Assembly: GCA_023375785.1 (NCBI GenBank)
Contig: SZWC01015090.1
Location: 1 to 64,000 of the forward strand
Direction of reading: 5' to 3'
Length of the DNA stretch: 64,000 nt
Source of the DNA: Penium margaritaceum
Lineage: Eukaryota > Streptophyta > Zygnematophyceae > Desmidiales > Peniaceae
Notes under the pieces: model-generated
Databases searched by the model: none
Seen by the model: the letters and a program-made list of their open reading frames with translations, nothing else
What the model was told of the DNA's origin: nothing
Translations under genes and position numbers: made by a program
Part shown: positions 49,456 to 63,125 of the stretch, piece by piece
Numbering within the stretch: position 1 is the stretch's first letter
Layout: every line of letters starts with the position of its first letter

Positions 49456-52400
49456 ACCTTCCATTTGTAGCGGCACAGTGTGGCTAGTATGCATAATGAC
49501 CAACCAAAGTATGCATATGTCACTGACCATGACCCAAGGACTTCACTTCATGTGGAAAACGTTGACAACTCACAACAAGAGTCACTGATAGTCAGAGGGG
49601 GGTGACCATGGTTTGAGAACAGTGGCTATCAACTAGAAAGCACACAGACGTCTAGTACGTAGTGACATGGCATGGCAAACATATACATTGACAAACCAAA
49701 GTATGCATATGCCACTAATTATGACCGAACGAGTTTCACAGTGTGTGGTCAACGTAAAAAGATCATAACAAGAGTCACAAATGGTCAGAGGGGGAAACAA
49801 TGGGTTGGGAACACTAGTTAACAACGAGCAAGTACAAACACCTTCAACAAAAAGTGGCACGGTGTGGCTAGCGTGCACAGTGTCCACCCAAATGATGCAT
49901 ATGTCACTGAATATGACCAAAGAAGTCCACTATGTGTGGTCAACATTGACAACTCATAACACGAGTCACAAATGGTCACAGGGAGAGACAATAGTTTGCG
50001 AACCCAAGGTATCGAATAGAAAGTACAAGGAACTTTGATACGTAGTGGCACGGTGTGGCTACTATGCACACCGAACAACCAAACTACGCATATGTCACTG
50101 ACCATGACCAAAGAATTTCACTATGGGTGGTCAACGTTCACAACCCATGACACGAGTCACAAATGGTCAAGGGGGGAAACAATGGTTTCGGAATAGTAGT
50201 TTTCAACTAGCAAGTACAACGAACTTCAATAAGCAGCAGCACGGTGTGGCTACCATGAACAATGACCGACAAAAGTACGCATATGCACTGCCATTGACCA
50301 AAGAAATCCACTGTGTGTGGTCAATGTTTACAACTCACAGTACGAGTCACAAATGGTCGGAAGGGGAAACAATGGGTTGGGAACACCAGGTACCAACTAG
50401 GTAGGACAGGGACCTCCAATAAGTGGTGGCACGGTGTGGCTACCATGTACAATGACGAACCAAATTAGGCATGTGACATTGACCATGACCAAAGAATGTC
50501 ACTATGTGTGGTCACCTTTGACAACTCATAACATGAGTCAGAAATGGTCGGAAGGGGAAACAATTGATTTTGAATGCTAGTTATTGATTAGCAAGTGCAA
50601 AGACATTCAATATACAGTGGCACAGTGTGGCTACCATACACAGTGACCAACCAAAGTATACATATGTCACTGTCCATGACCAGAGAATTTCACATCACGT
50701 GGTCAACGTTGACAACTCACAACAAGAGGCACAGATAGTTAGAAGGGGTAACAATGGCTTGGAAACACGGGCTATCAACTAGAAAGCACAAATACCTTCA
50801 GTACGTAATGACACAACGTGGCAACCATGTACAGTGACAAACCAAAGTAGACATATGCCACTAACCATGACCGAAAGAATTTCACAGTGTTTGGTGAACG
50901 TTGAAAACTCATAACACGAGTCTCAAATAGTCAGAGCGGGAAACAATGGGTTGGGAACAGTAGTTATCAAGTAGCAAGTACAAAGATCTTCAACAAGAAG
51001 TTGCACAGTGTGGCTAGCATGCAGAGGGACCAACCAAAGGATGCATACGTCACTGACTATGACCAAAGAAGTCCACTATGTGTGGTCAACATTGACAGCT
51101 TATAACACAAGTCACAAATGGTGAGAGGGAGAGGCAATGGTCCGGGGACCCTATGTATGGACTAGAAAGGACAGAGAACTTCAATACTTGGTGGCACGGT
51201 GTGGCTACTATGCACACCAGACAACCAAACTAGGCATATGTCACAGACCATGACCGAAGAATTTCAGTATGGGTGGTCAGCGTTCACAATCCATAACACA
51301 AGTCACAAATAGTCAGAGGGGGGAAACAATGGTTTCGGAATATTAGTTTTCAACTAGCAAGTATAGAGACCTTCAATATGTAGTAGCACGGTGTGGCTAC
51401 CATGCAGAATGAATGAACAAAGTAGGCATATACACTGCCTTTGACCAAAGAAGTTTGCTGAGCGTGGTCAGCACGGAGAACTCATAATACGAGTCACAAA
51501 TGGTCAGGGGGGGAAACAATGGTCTGGAAATACCGGGTATCAACTAGCAAGCACATGGATCTTCAATAAGTAGTGGCACGGTCTGGCTACCATGTACAAT
51601 GACCATCCAAAGAAGGCATGCGTCACTGACCATGAGCAAAGAATTTCAACATGTGTGATAAACTTTGACAACTCATAAAACAAGTGACAACTGGTCAGAG
51701 GGGGGAAAATTTTTGTGCATACTAGTTATCGATTAGCAAGCACAAAAACCTTCAATATGTAGTGGCACAGTGTGGCTACCATGCACAGTGACCAACCAAA
51801 GTACGAATGTGTCACTCTCCATGACCAAAGAATTTCACTTCATGTGGTCAACGCTGACAACTCACAACAAGAGTCGTAGATAGTCAGAGGGGATAACAAT
51901 GGTTTAGGAACACTGGCTGTCAACTAGACAGCACAAAGACCTTCAGTACGTAGTGACACAACGTGGCAACCATGTACAGTGACAAACCAAAGTAGGCATA
52001 TTCCATTAACCATGATCGGAATAATTTCACAGTGTTTGGTCAACGTTGAAAATGCATAACACGAGTCCCAAATGGTCAGCGGGGGAAACGATGGGTTGGG
52101 AACATGCGTTATTAAGTAGCAAGTACAAAGACCTTCAACAAGTAGTTACACGCTGTGGCTAGCATACACAATGACCAACCAAAGGGTGCATACTTCACTG
52201 ACTATGGCCAAAGAAGTCCACTATGTGTGGTCAACATTGACAACTTGTAACACGAATCACAAATGGTCAGAGGGGGAGACAATAGTTTGGAAACCCTGTG
52301 TACTGACTAGAAAGGACAAAGAACTTCAATACATAGTGGCACGGTGTGGATACTATGCACAATGAATAACCAAACTGGGCATATGTCACTGAAAATGACC

Positions 52401-55400
52401 AAAGAATTTCAGTATGGGTGGTCAACGTTCACAACCCATAACCCGAGTCACGAATGGTCAGAGGGGGGAAACAATGGTTTCGGAATACTAGTTTTCAACT
52501 AGCAAGTACAAAGACCTTCAACAAGTAGTAGCACTGTGTGGCTACCATGCACAATGACCGACCAAAGTAGGCATATGCACTGACTTTGAACAAAGAAATC
52601 CGCTGTGCGTGGTCAACATTGACAACTCATAACATGAGTCATAAATGGTAAAAGTGGGAAACAATGGTCTGGGAACACCAGGTATCAACTAGCAAGCACA
52701 GGGACTTTCAATAAGTAGCGACACGGTGTGGCTACCATGTACAATGACCAACCAATGTAGACATTTGTCACTGACCATGATTAAAGAATGTCGCTATGTG
52801 TGGTCAATTTGACAACTCATAGCACGAGTCAGAAATGGTCAGAGGGGGACGCAATGGGGAAACAATGGTTTTTGAATACTAGTTATGGATAAGCAAGTAC
52901 AAACACCTCCAATATGTAGTGGCACAATGTGACTACCATGCACGGTGAAGGACCAAAGTATGCATATTGCACTAACCATGACCAGAGAATTTCACTTCAG
53001 GTTGTCAACGTTGACAACTCATAGCAAGAGTCACAGATATTCAGATGGGGTAACAATGGTTTGGGAACACTGGCTATCAACTAGACAGCACGTACGTTCA
53101 GTACGTATTGACATGGCTGGGCAACCATGTACAGTGACAAACCGAAGGAGGCATGTGCCACTAACCATGACCAAAACAGTTTCACAGTGTGTGGTCAACA
53201 TTGAAAACTCATAACACGAGTCACAAATGGTTAGAGGGGGACGCAATGGGTTGGGAACACTAGTTATCAACTAGCAGGTACAAAGACATTCAACAAGTAG
53301 TGGCACGCTGTGGCTAGCGTGCACACTGACCCACCAAAGGATACATACGTTACTGACTATGACCTCATAAGTCCACTATGTGTGGTTGAAATTGACAACT
53401 CATAACATGAGTCACAAATGGACAGAGGGAGAGACAATGGTTTGGGAACCCTATGTATTAACTATGAAGGACAAAGAGATTTAATAAGTAGTAGCACGGT
53501 ATGGCTACTCTGCTCACCAAACAACCGAACTTGGCATATGTCACTGACCATGACCAAAGAGATTCTGTATGGGTGGTCAACGTTCACAACCCATAACACG
53601 AGTCACAAACGGTTTCGGAATATTAGTTTTCAACTAGCAAATACAACGACCTTGAAAAAGTATATGCACGGTGTGGCTACCATGCACAATGACCGACAAA
53701 AGTAGGCATATGCACTGCCTTTGACCAAAGATATCCTTTGTGTGTAGTCAATGCTGACAACTCACAAAACGAGTCACAAATGGTCAAAGGGGGAAACAAT
53801 GGTTTGGGAACACCGGGTAGGACAGGGACCTTCAATAAGTAGTGGCAATGTGTGGCTACCATGTACAATGACCAACCATAGAAGGAATGTGTCAGTGACC
53901 ATGACCAAAGAATGTCACCATGTGTCCTCACCTTTGACAACTCAGAACACGAGTCAGAAATGGGCAGAATGGGAAACAATGGATTGTTAATACTAGTCAT
54001 CGATAAGCAAGTACAAAGACCTTCAGTATGTAGTGGCATAGTGTGGCTACCGTGCACAGTGACAAACCAAAGTATGCATTTGTCTCTGACCATGACCAGA
54101 GAATTTCACTTCATGTGGTCAACGTTGACAAGTCACAACAAGGGTCACAAATATTCAGAGGGGGGAACAATGGTTTGGGAACACTGGGTATCAATTAGAA
54201 AGCAAAAAAACCTTCAGTACGTAGTGACACGGCGTGGCAACCATGTACAGTGACAAACCAAAGTAGGCATATGTCACGAACCATGGCCGAAAGAGTTTTA
54301 CGGTGTGTGGTCAATGTTGAAAACTCATAACACGAGTCACAAATGGTCAGAGGGGAAAACAATGGGTTGGGAACACTAGTTATCAAGTAGCAAGTACAAA
54401 GACCTTCAACAAGTAGTCGCACGGTGTGGCTAGCATGCACAGTGACCAACCAAAGGATGCATATGTCACTGACTATGACCAAAGAAGTCCACTATGTGTG
54501 GTCAACATTGACAACTCATAACACCAGTCACAAATGGTCAGAGGGAGAGACAATGATTTCGGAACCCTATGTATCGACTAGAAAGGAAAAAGAAATTCAA
54601 TACGTAGTTGCACGGGGTGGCTACTATGAACACCGAACAACCAAACTATGCATATGTCACTGACAATGACCAGAGAATTTCAGAATGGGTGGTCAGCGTT
54701 CACAACCCAATAAACGAGTCACAAATGGTCAGATGGAGAAACAATGGTTTTAAAAAATATAAGTTTTCAACTAGCAATCACAAAAACCTTGAATAAGTAG
54801 TAGCGCGTTGTGGCTACCATGCACAATGATTGACAACAGTAGGCATATACACTGCCTTTGACCACAAAAATCCGCTCTGTGTGGTCAACATTGAGAACTC
54901 ATAATACGAGTGATAATTGGTAAGAGTGCAAAACACTGGTTTGGGAACACCAGGTGTCAACTAGCAAGTACAGGGACCTTCAATAAGTAGCGACATGGTG
55001 TGTCTACCATGTACAACGACAATCAACAGTAGACACGTGTCATTGACCATGACCAAAGAATGTCACCATGTGTGGTCACCTTCGACAACCGATAACACGA
55101 GCCACAAATGGTGAGAGGGGGAGACAATGATTTGTGAATGCTAGTTATCGATTAGCAAGTACAAAGACCTTCAATATGTAATGGCACAATGTGGCTACCC
55201 TGCACACTGACCAACCAAAGTATGCAGATGTAACTGACCATGACCAAAGAGTTTCACTTCATGTGGTTAACGTTGACAACTCACAACAAGAGACACAGAA
55301 AGTCAGAGGGGGTAACAATGGTTTGGGAACACAGGCCATCAACTAAAAAGCACAAAGACCTTCAGTACGTAGTGACACGGCGTGGCAACCATTTACAATG

Positions 55401-55415
55401 AAAAACCAAAGTAGG

Positions 55416-55423
55416 CATATGCC
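55416..55423 (+). other. Empty insertion site corresponding to MITE copy 2
   Basis: Single CATATGCC in the B monomer that aligns with the monomer at 25952. Flanks share private variants, for example ACAAATTCC before the following C (26415 and 55543). The offset is 29,464 before the MITE and 29,128 after it, a change of 336, against 335 for the MITE plus one duplication. Confidence 0.85.
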
Positions 55424-58400
55424 ACTAACCATGACCGGAAGAGTCTTACCGTGTTTGGTCAATGTTGGAAACTCATAACACGAGTCCCAAATGGTCAGAG
55501 GGGGAACAATGGGTTGGGAACACTATTTATCAAGTAGCAAGTACAAATTCCTTCAACAAGTAGTCGCACGGTGTGGCTAGCATGCACAGTGACCAAGCAA
55601 AGGATGCATACGTCACTGACTATGACCAAAGAAGTCCACTATGTGTGGTCAACATTGACAACTCATAACATGAGTCACAAATGGTCAGATGGAGAGACAA
55701 TGGTTTGTGAACCATATGCATTGACTAGAAAGGACATAGAACCTCAATACGTAGTGCCACGATGTGGCTACTATGCACACCAAACAACCAAAGTAGGCAT
55801 ATGTCACTGACCATGACCAAAGATTTTCACTATGGGTGGTCAACGTTCACACCCTATAACACGGGCCACAAATGGTCAAAGGGGGGAAACAATGGTTTTG
55901 GAATACTAGTTTTCAACTAGCAAGTACAAAGACCTCCAATAAGTAGTAACACGGTGTGGGTGCCGAGCACCATGACCGACCAAAGTAGGCATATGTAAAG
56001 CCTCTGACCACAGAAATCCGCTGTGTGGTCAATGTGGACAACCCATACCACGAGTCACAAATGGTCAGATGGGAAACAATGGGTTTGACCAGGTATCAAC
56101 TAGCAAGCACATGGACCTTCAACAAGTAGTGGCACGGTGTGGCCACCATGTACAATGACCAACCAAAGTAGGCATGTGACACTGACCATGACCAAAGAAT
56201 GTCACTACATGTGGTCAACTTTGACAACTCATAACACGAGTCACAAATTGTCCGACGTGGAGACTGATTAGTGCATACTAGTTATCGATTAGCAAGTACA
56301 AAGACCTTCAATGTGTAGTGGCATTGTGTGGCCACCATGCACAGTGACCAAACTAAGTATGCATATGTCAGTGACCATGACCAAAGCATTCCACTTAATG
56401 TGGTCATCGCTGACACCTCTCAACAAGAGTCACATATAGTCAGAGGGGGTAACAATGGTTTGGGAACACTGGCTATCAACCAGAAAGCACAAAGACCTTC
56501 AGTGTGTAGTGACACGGTGTTGCAACCATGTACTGTGACAAATTAAAGTAGGCATAAGCCACTAACCATAACCAAAGGAATTTCATAGTGTGTGGTCAAT
56601 GTTGAAAACTCATAACACAAATCACAAATGGTCAAAGAGGGAAACAATTGGTTGGGATTACTAGTTATAAACTAGCAAGTTAAAGGGCCTTCAACAAGTA
56701 GCAGCACACTGTGGCTAGCGTGCACGGTGACCAACCAAAGGATGCAGACGTCACAAACTATGACCAAAGAAGTCCACTATGTGTGGTCAACATTGACAGC
56801 TCATAACACGAGTCACAAATGGTCAGAGGAAGAGACAATGGTTTGGGAACCATGTGTATTGACTAGAACGGACAACACATTTCAATACGTAGTGGCATAG
56901 TGTGGTTTCTATGCACACCGAACAACCAGAATAGGCATATGTTACTAGCCATGACCAACGAATTTCAGCATAGGTGGTTAATGTTCACAACCCATAACAC
57001 GAGTCACAAATGGTGAGAGAGCAAAAAATGGGTTCGGAACATTAGTTTTCAATTAGCAAGCACAGCAAACTTCAATAAGTAGAACCACGGTGTGACTACC
57101 ATGCACAATCACCGACCAAAGTAGGCATATGTCCTGCCTTTGACCAAAGAAATCCGCTGTGTGTGGTCAACGTTGACAAATCACAATACGAGTCACAAAT
57201 GGTCAAAGGGGTAACAATGGTTTGTAAAAACACCAGGAATCAACTAGCAAGTGCAAGGACCTTCAATAAGTAGTGGCACGGTATGGCTACCATGTATAAT
57301 GACCAACCAAAGTAGGCCATGTGTAATTGACCATGACCAAAGAATGTCGCTATGTGTGGTCAACTTTGACAACTCATAACATGGGTCACAAATGGTCAGA
57401 GGGGGAAAAAATGGATTGTGAATACTTGTTATTGATTAGCAAGTACAAAAACCTTCAATATGTAGTGGCACATTGTGGCTACCATGCACAGTGACCAACC
57501 AAAGTATTGACATGTCACTAACCATGACCAACGAATTTCACTTCATGTGGTGAACCATCACAACTCAACAAGAGTCACAGATATTAAGAGGGGGTAACAA
57601 TGGTCTAGGAACACTGGCTATCAACTAGAAAGCACAAATACATTCAGTACGTAGTGACACGGCATGGCAACCATGTACTGTGACAAACCAAAGGAGGCAT
57701 ATGCAACTAACCATGACCAAACGAATTTCATAGTGTGTGGTCAACGTTGACAACTCATAACACGAGTCACAAATGTTCATAGGGGGAAAGAATGGGTTGG
57801 GAACACTAGTTATCAACTGGCAAGTAGAAAGACCATCAACAAGTAGTGGCACGGTGTGGCTAGCGTGCACATTGACCAACCAAATGATGCATGCGTCACT
57901 GACTATGACCAGAGAAGTCCACTATGTGTGGTCAACATTGACAACTCATGACACGAGTCAGAAATGGTCAGAGGAAGAGAGAATGACTGGGGAACCCTGT
58001 TGATTGAGTTCTAATGACAAAGAAATTCAATACATGGTGGCAAGGTGTGGCTACTATGCACACCGAACAACCAAACAAGGCACATGTCACTGACCATGGC
58101 CAAAGAATTTCAGTATTGGTGGTCAACGTTCACAACCCATAACACGAGTCACAAATGGTCAGAGGGGGAAACAATGGTTTCGGAATATTAGTTTTCAACT
58201 AGGAAGTTCAACGACCTTCAATAAGTAGTAGCACTGTGTGGCTACCATGCATAATGACCGTCCAAAGTTGGCATATGTACTTCCTTTGACTAGAGAAATC
58301 CGATGTGTGTGGTCAACATTGAGAAATCATAATAAGAGTCAGAAATGGTCAGAGGGGGAAGCAATGGGTTGCGATCACCAGGTATCAACTAGCAAGCACA

Positions 58401-58598
58401 ATTACCTTCAATAAGTAGTGGCACGGTGTGTCTACCATGTACAAAGACCAACCAAAGTAGGCATATGTGTGTGACCATGACCAAAGAATGTCACTATGTG
58501 TTGTCAACTTTGACAACACATAACATGAATCACAAATGGTCAAGGGGGGGGGGGAACAATGGTTTGTGAATTCTAGTTATCAATTAGCACGTACAAAG

Positions 58599-58789
58599 AC
58601 CTTCAATATGTAGTGGCACAGTGTGGCTACCATGAATAGTGAGCAACCAAAGAATGCATACGTCACTGTCTATGACCAGAGAAGTCCACTATGTGTTGTC
58701 GACATTGAAAACTCATAACACGAGTCACAAATGGTCAGAGGAAAAGACAATGGTTTGGGAACCATATGTATCTACTAGAAAGGACAAAG
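58599..58789 (+). repeat. A/C hybrid monomer
   Basis: 191 bp. A start (TTCAATATGTAGTGGCACAG), changing to C by AATGCATACGTCACT and AAGTCCACTATGTG, then D. Type B is lost from this HOR. Confidence 0.87.
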
Positions 58790-60287
58790 AGCTTCAATAG
58801 GTAGTGGCACGGTGTGGCTACTATGTACAACGAACAACCAAACTAGGCATATGTCACAGACCATGACCAAAGAATTCAGTATGGGTGGTCAACGTTCACA
58901 ACCCATAACACAAGTCACAAATGGTCAGAGGGAGAGACAATGGTTTAGGGACAATTGTTTTCAACAACCAAGTACAACAACCTCCAATAATTAGTACCAC
59001 GGTGTGGCTACCATGCACAATGACAGACCAAAGCAGGCATATGTACTGCCTTTGAACAAAGAAATCCGCTCAGTGTGGTCAACGTTGACAACTCATGATA
59101 TGAGTCACAAATGGTCAGAGGGGGAAACAATGGTTTGGGAGCACCAGGTATCAAATAGCAAGCACAAGGACCTTGTATAAGTAGTGGCAAGGTGTGGCTA
59201 CCATGTACAATGACCAACCATCGTAGGCATGTGTCACTCACCTTGACCAAATAATGGCACTCTGTGTGCTCAAATTTGACAACTCATAACACGAGTTAGA
59301 AATGGTCATAAGGGGAACAATGGTTTATGAATACAAGTTATCGATTAGAAAGTACAAATACATTTTATATGTAGTGGCAGGGTGTGGCTACCATGCATAG
59401 TGGTCCACCAAAGCATGCATATGTCACTGACCATGACCAGAGTATTTCACTTCATGTAGTCAACGTTGACACAGATAGTCAGAGGGGGTAACAATGGTTT
59501 GGGAGCACTTGCTACCAACAAGAAAGCACAAAGACCTTCAATACGTAGTGACACGGCATGGAAACCATGTACAGTGAGGAACCAAAGTAGGCATATGCCA
59601 CTACCCATGACCAAACGAGTTTGAGAGTGTGTGGTCAACGTTGAAAACTCATTACAGGAGTCAGAAATGGTCAGAGGGGGAACCAATGGGTTGGGAACAC
59701 TAGTCATCAACTAGCAAGTACAAACTCCTTCAAGAACAGTATGGCTAGCGTGCAATGTGACCAACCAAAGTATGCATACATCACTGACTATGACCAAATA
59801 AGTCCAATATGTGTGGTCGATATTGACAACTCATAACACGAGTGAAAAATGGCCAGAGGGAGAGACAATGAGATGGGAACCCTATGTATTGACTAGAAAG
59901 GACAACGAAGTTCAATACCTAGTGGCACAGTGTGGCTACTGTGCACACCAAACAAGCAAACGAAGCATATGTCACTGACCATGATCAAAGAGTTTCAGTA
60001 TGGGTGGTCAATGTTCACAACCCATAACACGAGTCACAAATGGTTATAGGGGGAAACAATGGTTTCGGAATATTAGTTTTCAACTAGCAAGTACAACAAC
60101 CTTGCATTAGTAGTAGCACGGGTGGCTACCATGCAGAATGACCGACCAAAGCAGGCATATGTACTGCCTTTGACAAAAGAAATCGGCTCTGTGTGGTCAA
60201 CGTTGACACCTCATAATACGAGTCACAAATGTTTAGAGGGGGAAACAATGGTTTGGGAACACCATGTATCAACTAGGAAGCAGAGAT

Positions 60288-60452
60288 ACCTCTAATGAGT
60301 AGTGGCACGGTAAGGCTACCATGTATCACTAACCATGACCAAAGAATATTTCTTAATGTGGTCAATGTTGACAACTCACAACAAGAGCCACAGATAGTCA
60401 ACGGAGATAACAATGGTTTGGAAACACTGGCTTTCAACTAGAAAGGACAAAG
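60288..60452 (+). repeat. F/A hybrid monomer, shortened
   Basis: 165 bp. F start (GCACGGTAAGGCTACCATGT) joined to the A body (ATCACTAACCATGACC, ACTCACAACAAGAG), followed by B. This is one of the few hybrids that is not of normal length. Confidence 0.85.
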
Positions 60453-61026
60453 ACCTTCAGTACGTAGTGACACGGCATGGCAACCATGTACAGTGACAAA
60501 CCAAGGTAGGCATATGCCACTAACTATGTCCAAAAGAATTTCACTGTGTGTGGTGAACGTTAATAACTGATAAAACGAGTCACAAATGGTGAGAGGGGAA
60601 GACCATGGGTTGCGAAAACTGGTGATCAACTAGCAAGTACAAACACCTTCAACAAGTAGTGGCACGGTGTGGCTAGCATGCACAGTGACCAACCCAAGGA
60701 TGCATTTGTAACTGACTATGACCAAATAAGTCCACTATGTGTGCTTAACATTGACAACTCATAACACAAGTCACAAATGGTAAAATGGAGAAACGATGGT
60801 TTGGGAACCCTATGTGTCCACTAGAAAGGACAAAGAACTCCAATACGTAGTGGTATGGTATGGATACTATGCAGAACAAACAACCTGAATAGGCATATGT
60901 CACTGACCATGACCAAAGAACTTCAGTATGGGTGGTCAAAGTTCGCAACCCATAACACGAGTCAGAAATGGTCAGACGGGGAAACAATGGTTTTGGAAGA
61001 TTAGTTTTCAACAAGTAAGTACAATG

Positions 61027-61216
61027 ACATTCTAAAAGTCGTAGCACTGTGTGGCTACCATGCACAATGACCGACCAAAGTAGGCTTATGTATCGCCTTT
61101 GACCACAGAAATCGGCGGTGTGTGGTCAACGTTGACAACTCATACTACAAGTCACAAATGGTCAGAAGGGGAAACAATGGGTTGTGAATACAAGTTCTTG
61201 ATTAGCAAGTACAAAT
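61027..61216 (+). repeat. E/F hybrid monomer, late junction
   Basis: 190 bp. E throughout (TTTGACCACAGAAATCGG), then an F end (GGTTGTGAATACAAG, TTGATTAG), followed by A. The junction is in a different place from the 18718/49274 hybrids, so it is an independent event. Confidence 0.82.
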
Positions 61217-61790
61217 ACCTCCAGTATGTAGCGGCCCGGTGTGGATACCATGCACTGTGACCAACGAAAGAATGCATGTGTCACTAACCATGACCAAAGA
61301 CTTTCACTTCATGTGGTCAACATTGACAACTCACAGCAAGAGTCACAAATTGTCAGACGGGGTTGCAATGGCTTGGGAATATTGGGTATCAACAAGAAAG
61401 CACAAAGGCCTTCAGTACGCAGTGACACCGCGTGGCAACCATGTACAGTGACAACTCAAAGTAGGCATATGCCACTAACCATGAACAAAAGAATTTCACA
61501 GTGTGTGGTCAATGTTGAAAACTCTTAACACGAGACGCAAATTGTCAGAGGGGGAAACAATGGATTGGGAACACTTGTTATGAACTAGCAAGTACAAACA
61601 CCTTCAACAAGTAGTGGCACCATGTGGTTACGGTGCACAGTGACCAACCAAATGATGCATACATCACAGACAATGAACAAAGATGTCCACATTGTGTGGT
61701 CAACATTGACAACTTACAACACGAGTCACAAATGGTCAGAGGGAGAGACAATGGTTTGGGAGCCCTATGTATCGACTGGAAAGGACAAAG

Positions 61791-61981
61791 AACTTCATTA
61801 TGTAGTGGCACAGTGTGCCTACTATGCACATCGAACAACCGAACTAGGCATATGTCATTGACCATGATCAAATAGTTTCAGTGTGGATGGTCAACGTTCA
61901 CAACCCATAACACGAGTTACAAATGGTCAGAGGGGGAAACAATGGGTTAGGAACACTAGTTATCAACTAGCTAGTACAAGG
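61791..61981 (+). repeat. D/B hybrid monomer
   Basis: 191 bp. D body (GTTCACAACCCATAACACG) with a B end (ATGGGTTAGGAACACTAG, TTATCAACTAG), followed by C. The local order is therefore C-D/B-C-D-E-F. Confidence 0.87.
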
Positions 61982-62934
61982 ACATTCAACAAGTAGTGGC
62001 ACGGTGTGGCTAGCATGCAGAGTAACCAACCAAAGGATGCAATCATCACTGACTATGACCACAGAAGTCCACTATGTGTGCTCAGCATTGACAACTCATA
62101 ACACAAGTCACAAATGGTCAGAGGGAGAGACAATGGTTTAGGAACCGTATGTATCAACTAGAAAGGAAAAAGAATTTCACTATGTTCTGGCACGGTGTAG
62201 CTACTATGTACACCAAACAATCAAACTAGGCATATGTCACTAACCATAACCAAAGAATTTCAGTATCGGTGGTCAATGTTTCTAACCCATAACAGGAGCG
62301 ACAAGTGGTCAGAGGGGGAACCAATTGTTTCAGAGTGTTAGTGTTCAACTAGCAATTACAATGTCCTTGCATAAGAAGTAGCACGGTGTGGCTACCATGC
62401 ACAATGACTAACCAAAGTTGGCATATGTACTGCCTTTGACGAAAGAAATCCGCTCTGTGTGGTCAACATTGACAGCTCATTATACAAGTCACAAATGGTC
62501 AGAGGGGGAAACAATGGTTTGGGAACACCAGGTATCAACTAGCAGGCACATGGTCCTTCAATAAGTAGTGGCATCGTGTGGCTACCATGCACAATGACCA
62601 ACCAAAGTAGACATACGTCACTGACCATGACCAAAGAATGTCACTATGTGTGGTCAACTTTGACAACTCATAACACGAGTCACCAACGGTCAGAGGGGTA
62701 AACATGATTTGTGAATACGAGTTGTTGATAAGCAAGTACAAAGACCTTCAATACGCAGTGCCACAGTATGGCTACCATGCACAGTGACCACCCAGAGTAT
62801 GCATATTCCACTGACCATGACCAAAGAATTTTGCTTCGTGTGGTCAACGTTGACAACTCACAACAAGAATCACAAATAGTGAGAGGGGGTAACAATGGTC
62901 TGGGAACACTGGCTATCAATTAGAAAGGAAAAGG

Positions 62935-63125
62935 ATCTTCAGTACGTAGTGGCACGGCGTTGCTACCATGTACAATGACCAACCAAAGTAGACATGTGTC
63001 ACTGGCCATGACCACAAAATGTCACTTTGTGTGGTCAACTTTGACAACTCATAACACGGGTCACAAATGGTCACAGGGGGAAACAGTGGTTTGTGAATAC
63101 TAGTTATCGATTAGCAAGTACAAGG
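62935..63125 (+). repeat. B/F hybrid monomer
   Basis: 191 bp. The first bases are B-like (CTTCAGTACGTAGTGGCACG), the rest is F (ATGTACAATGACCAACC, TCAACTTTGACAAC), followed by A. The local order is A-B/F-A. Confidence 0.83.
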
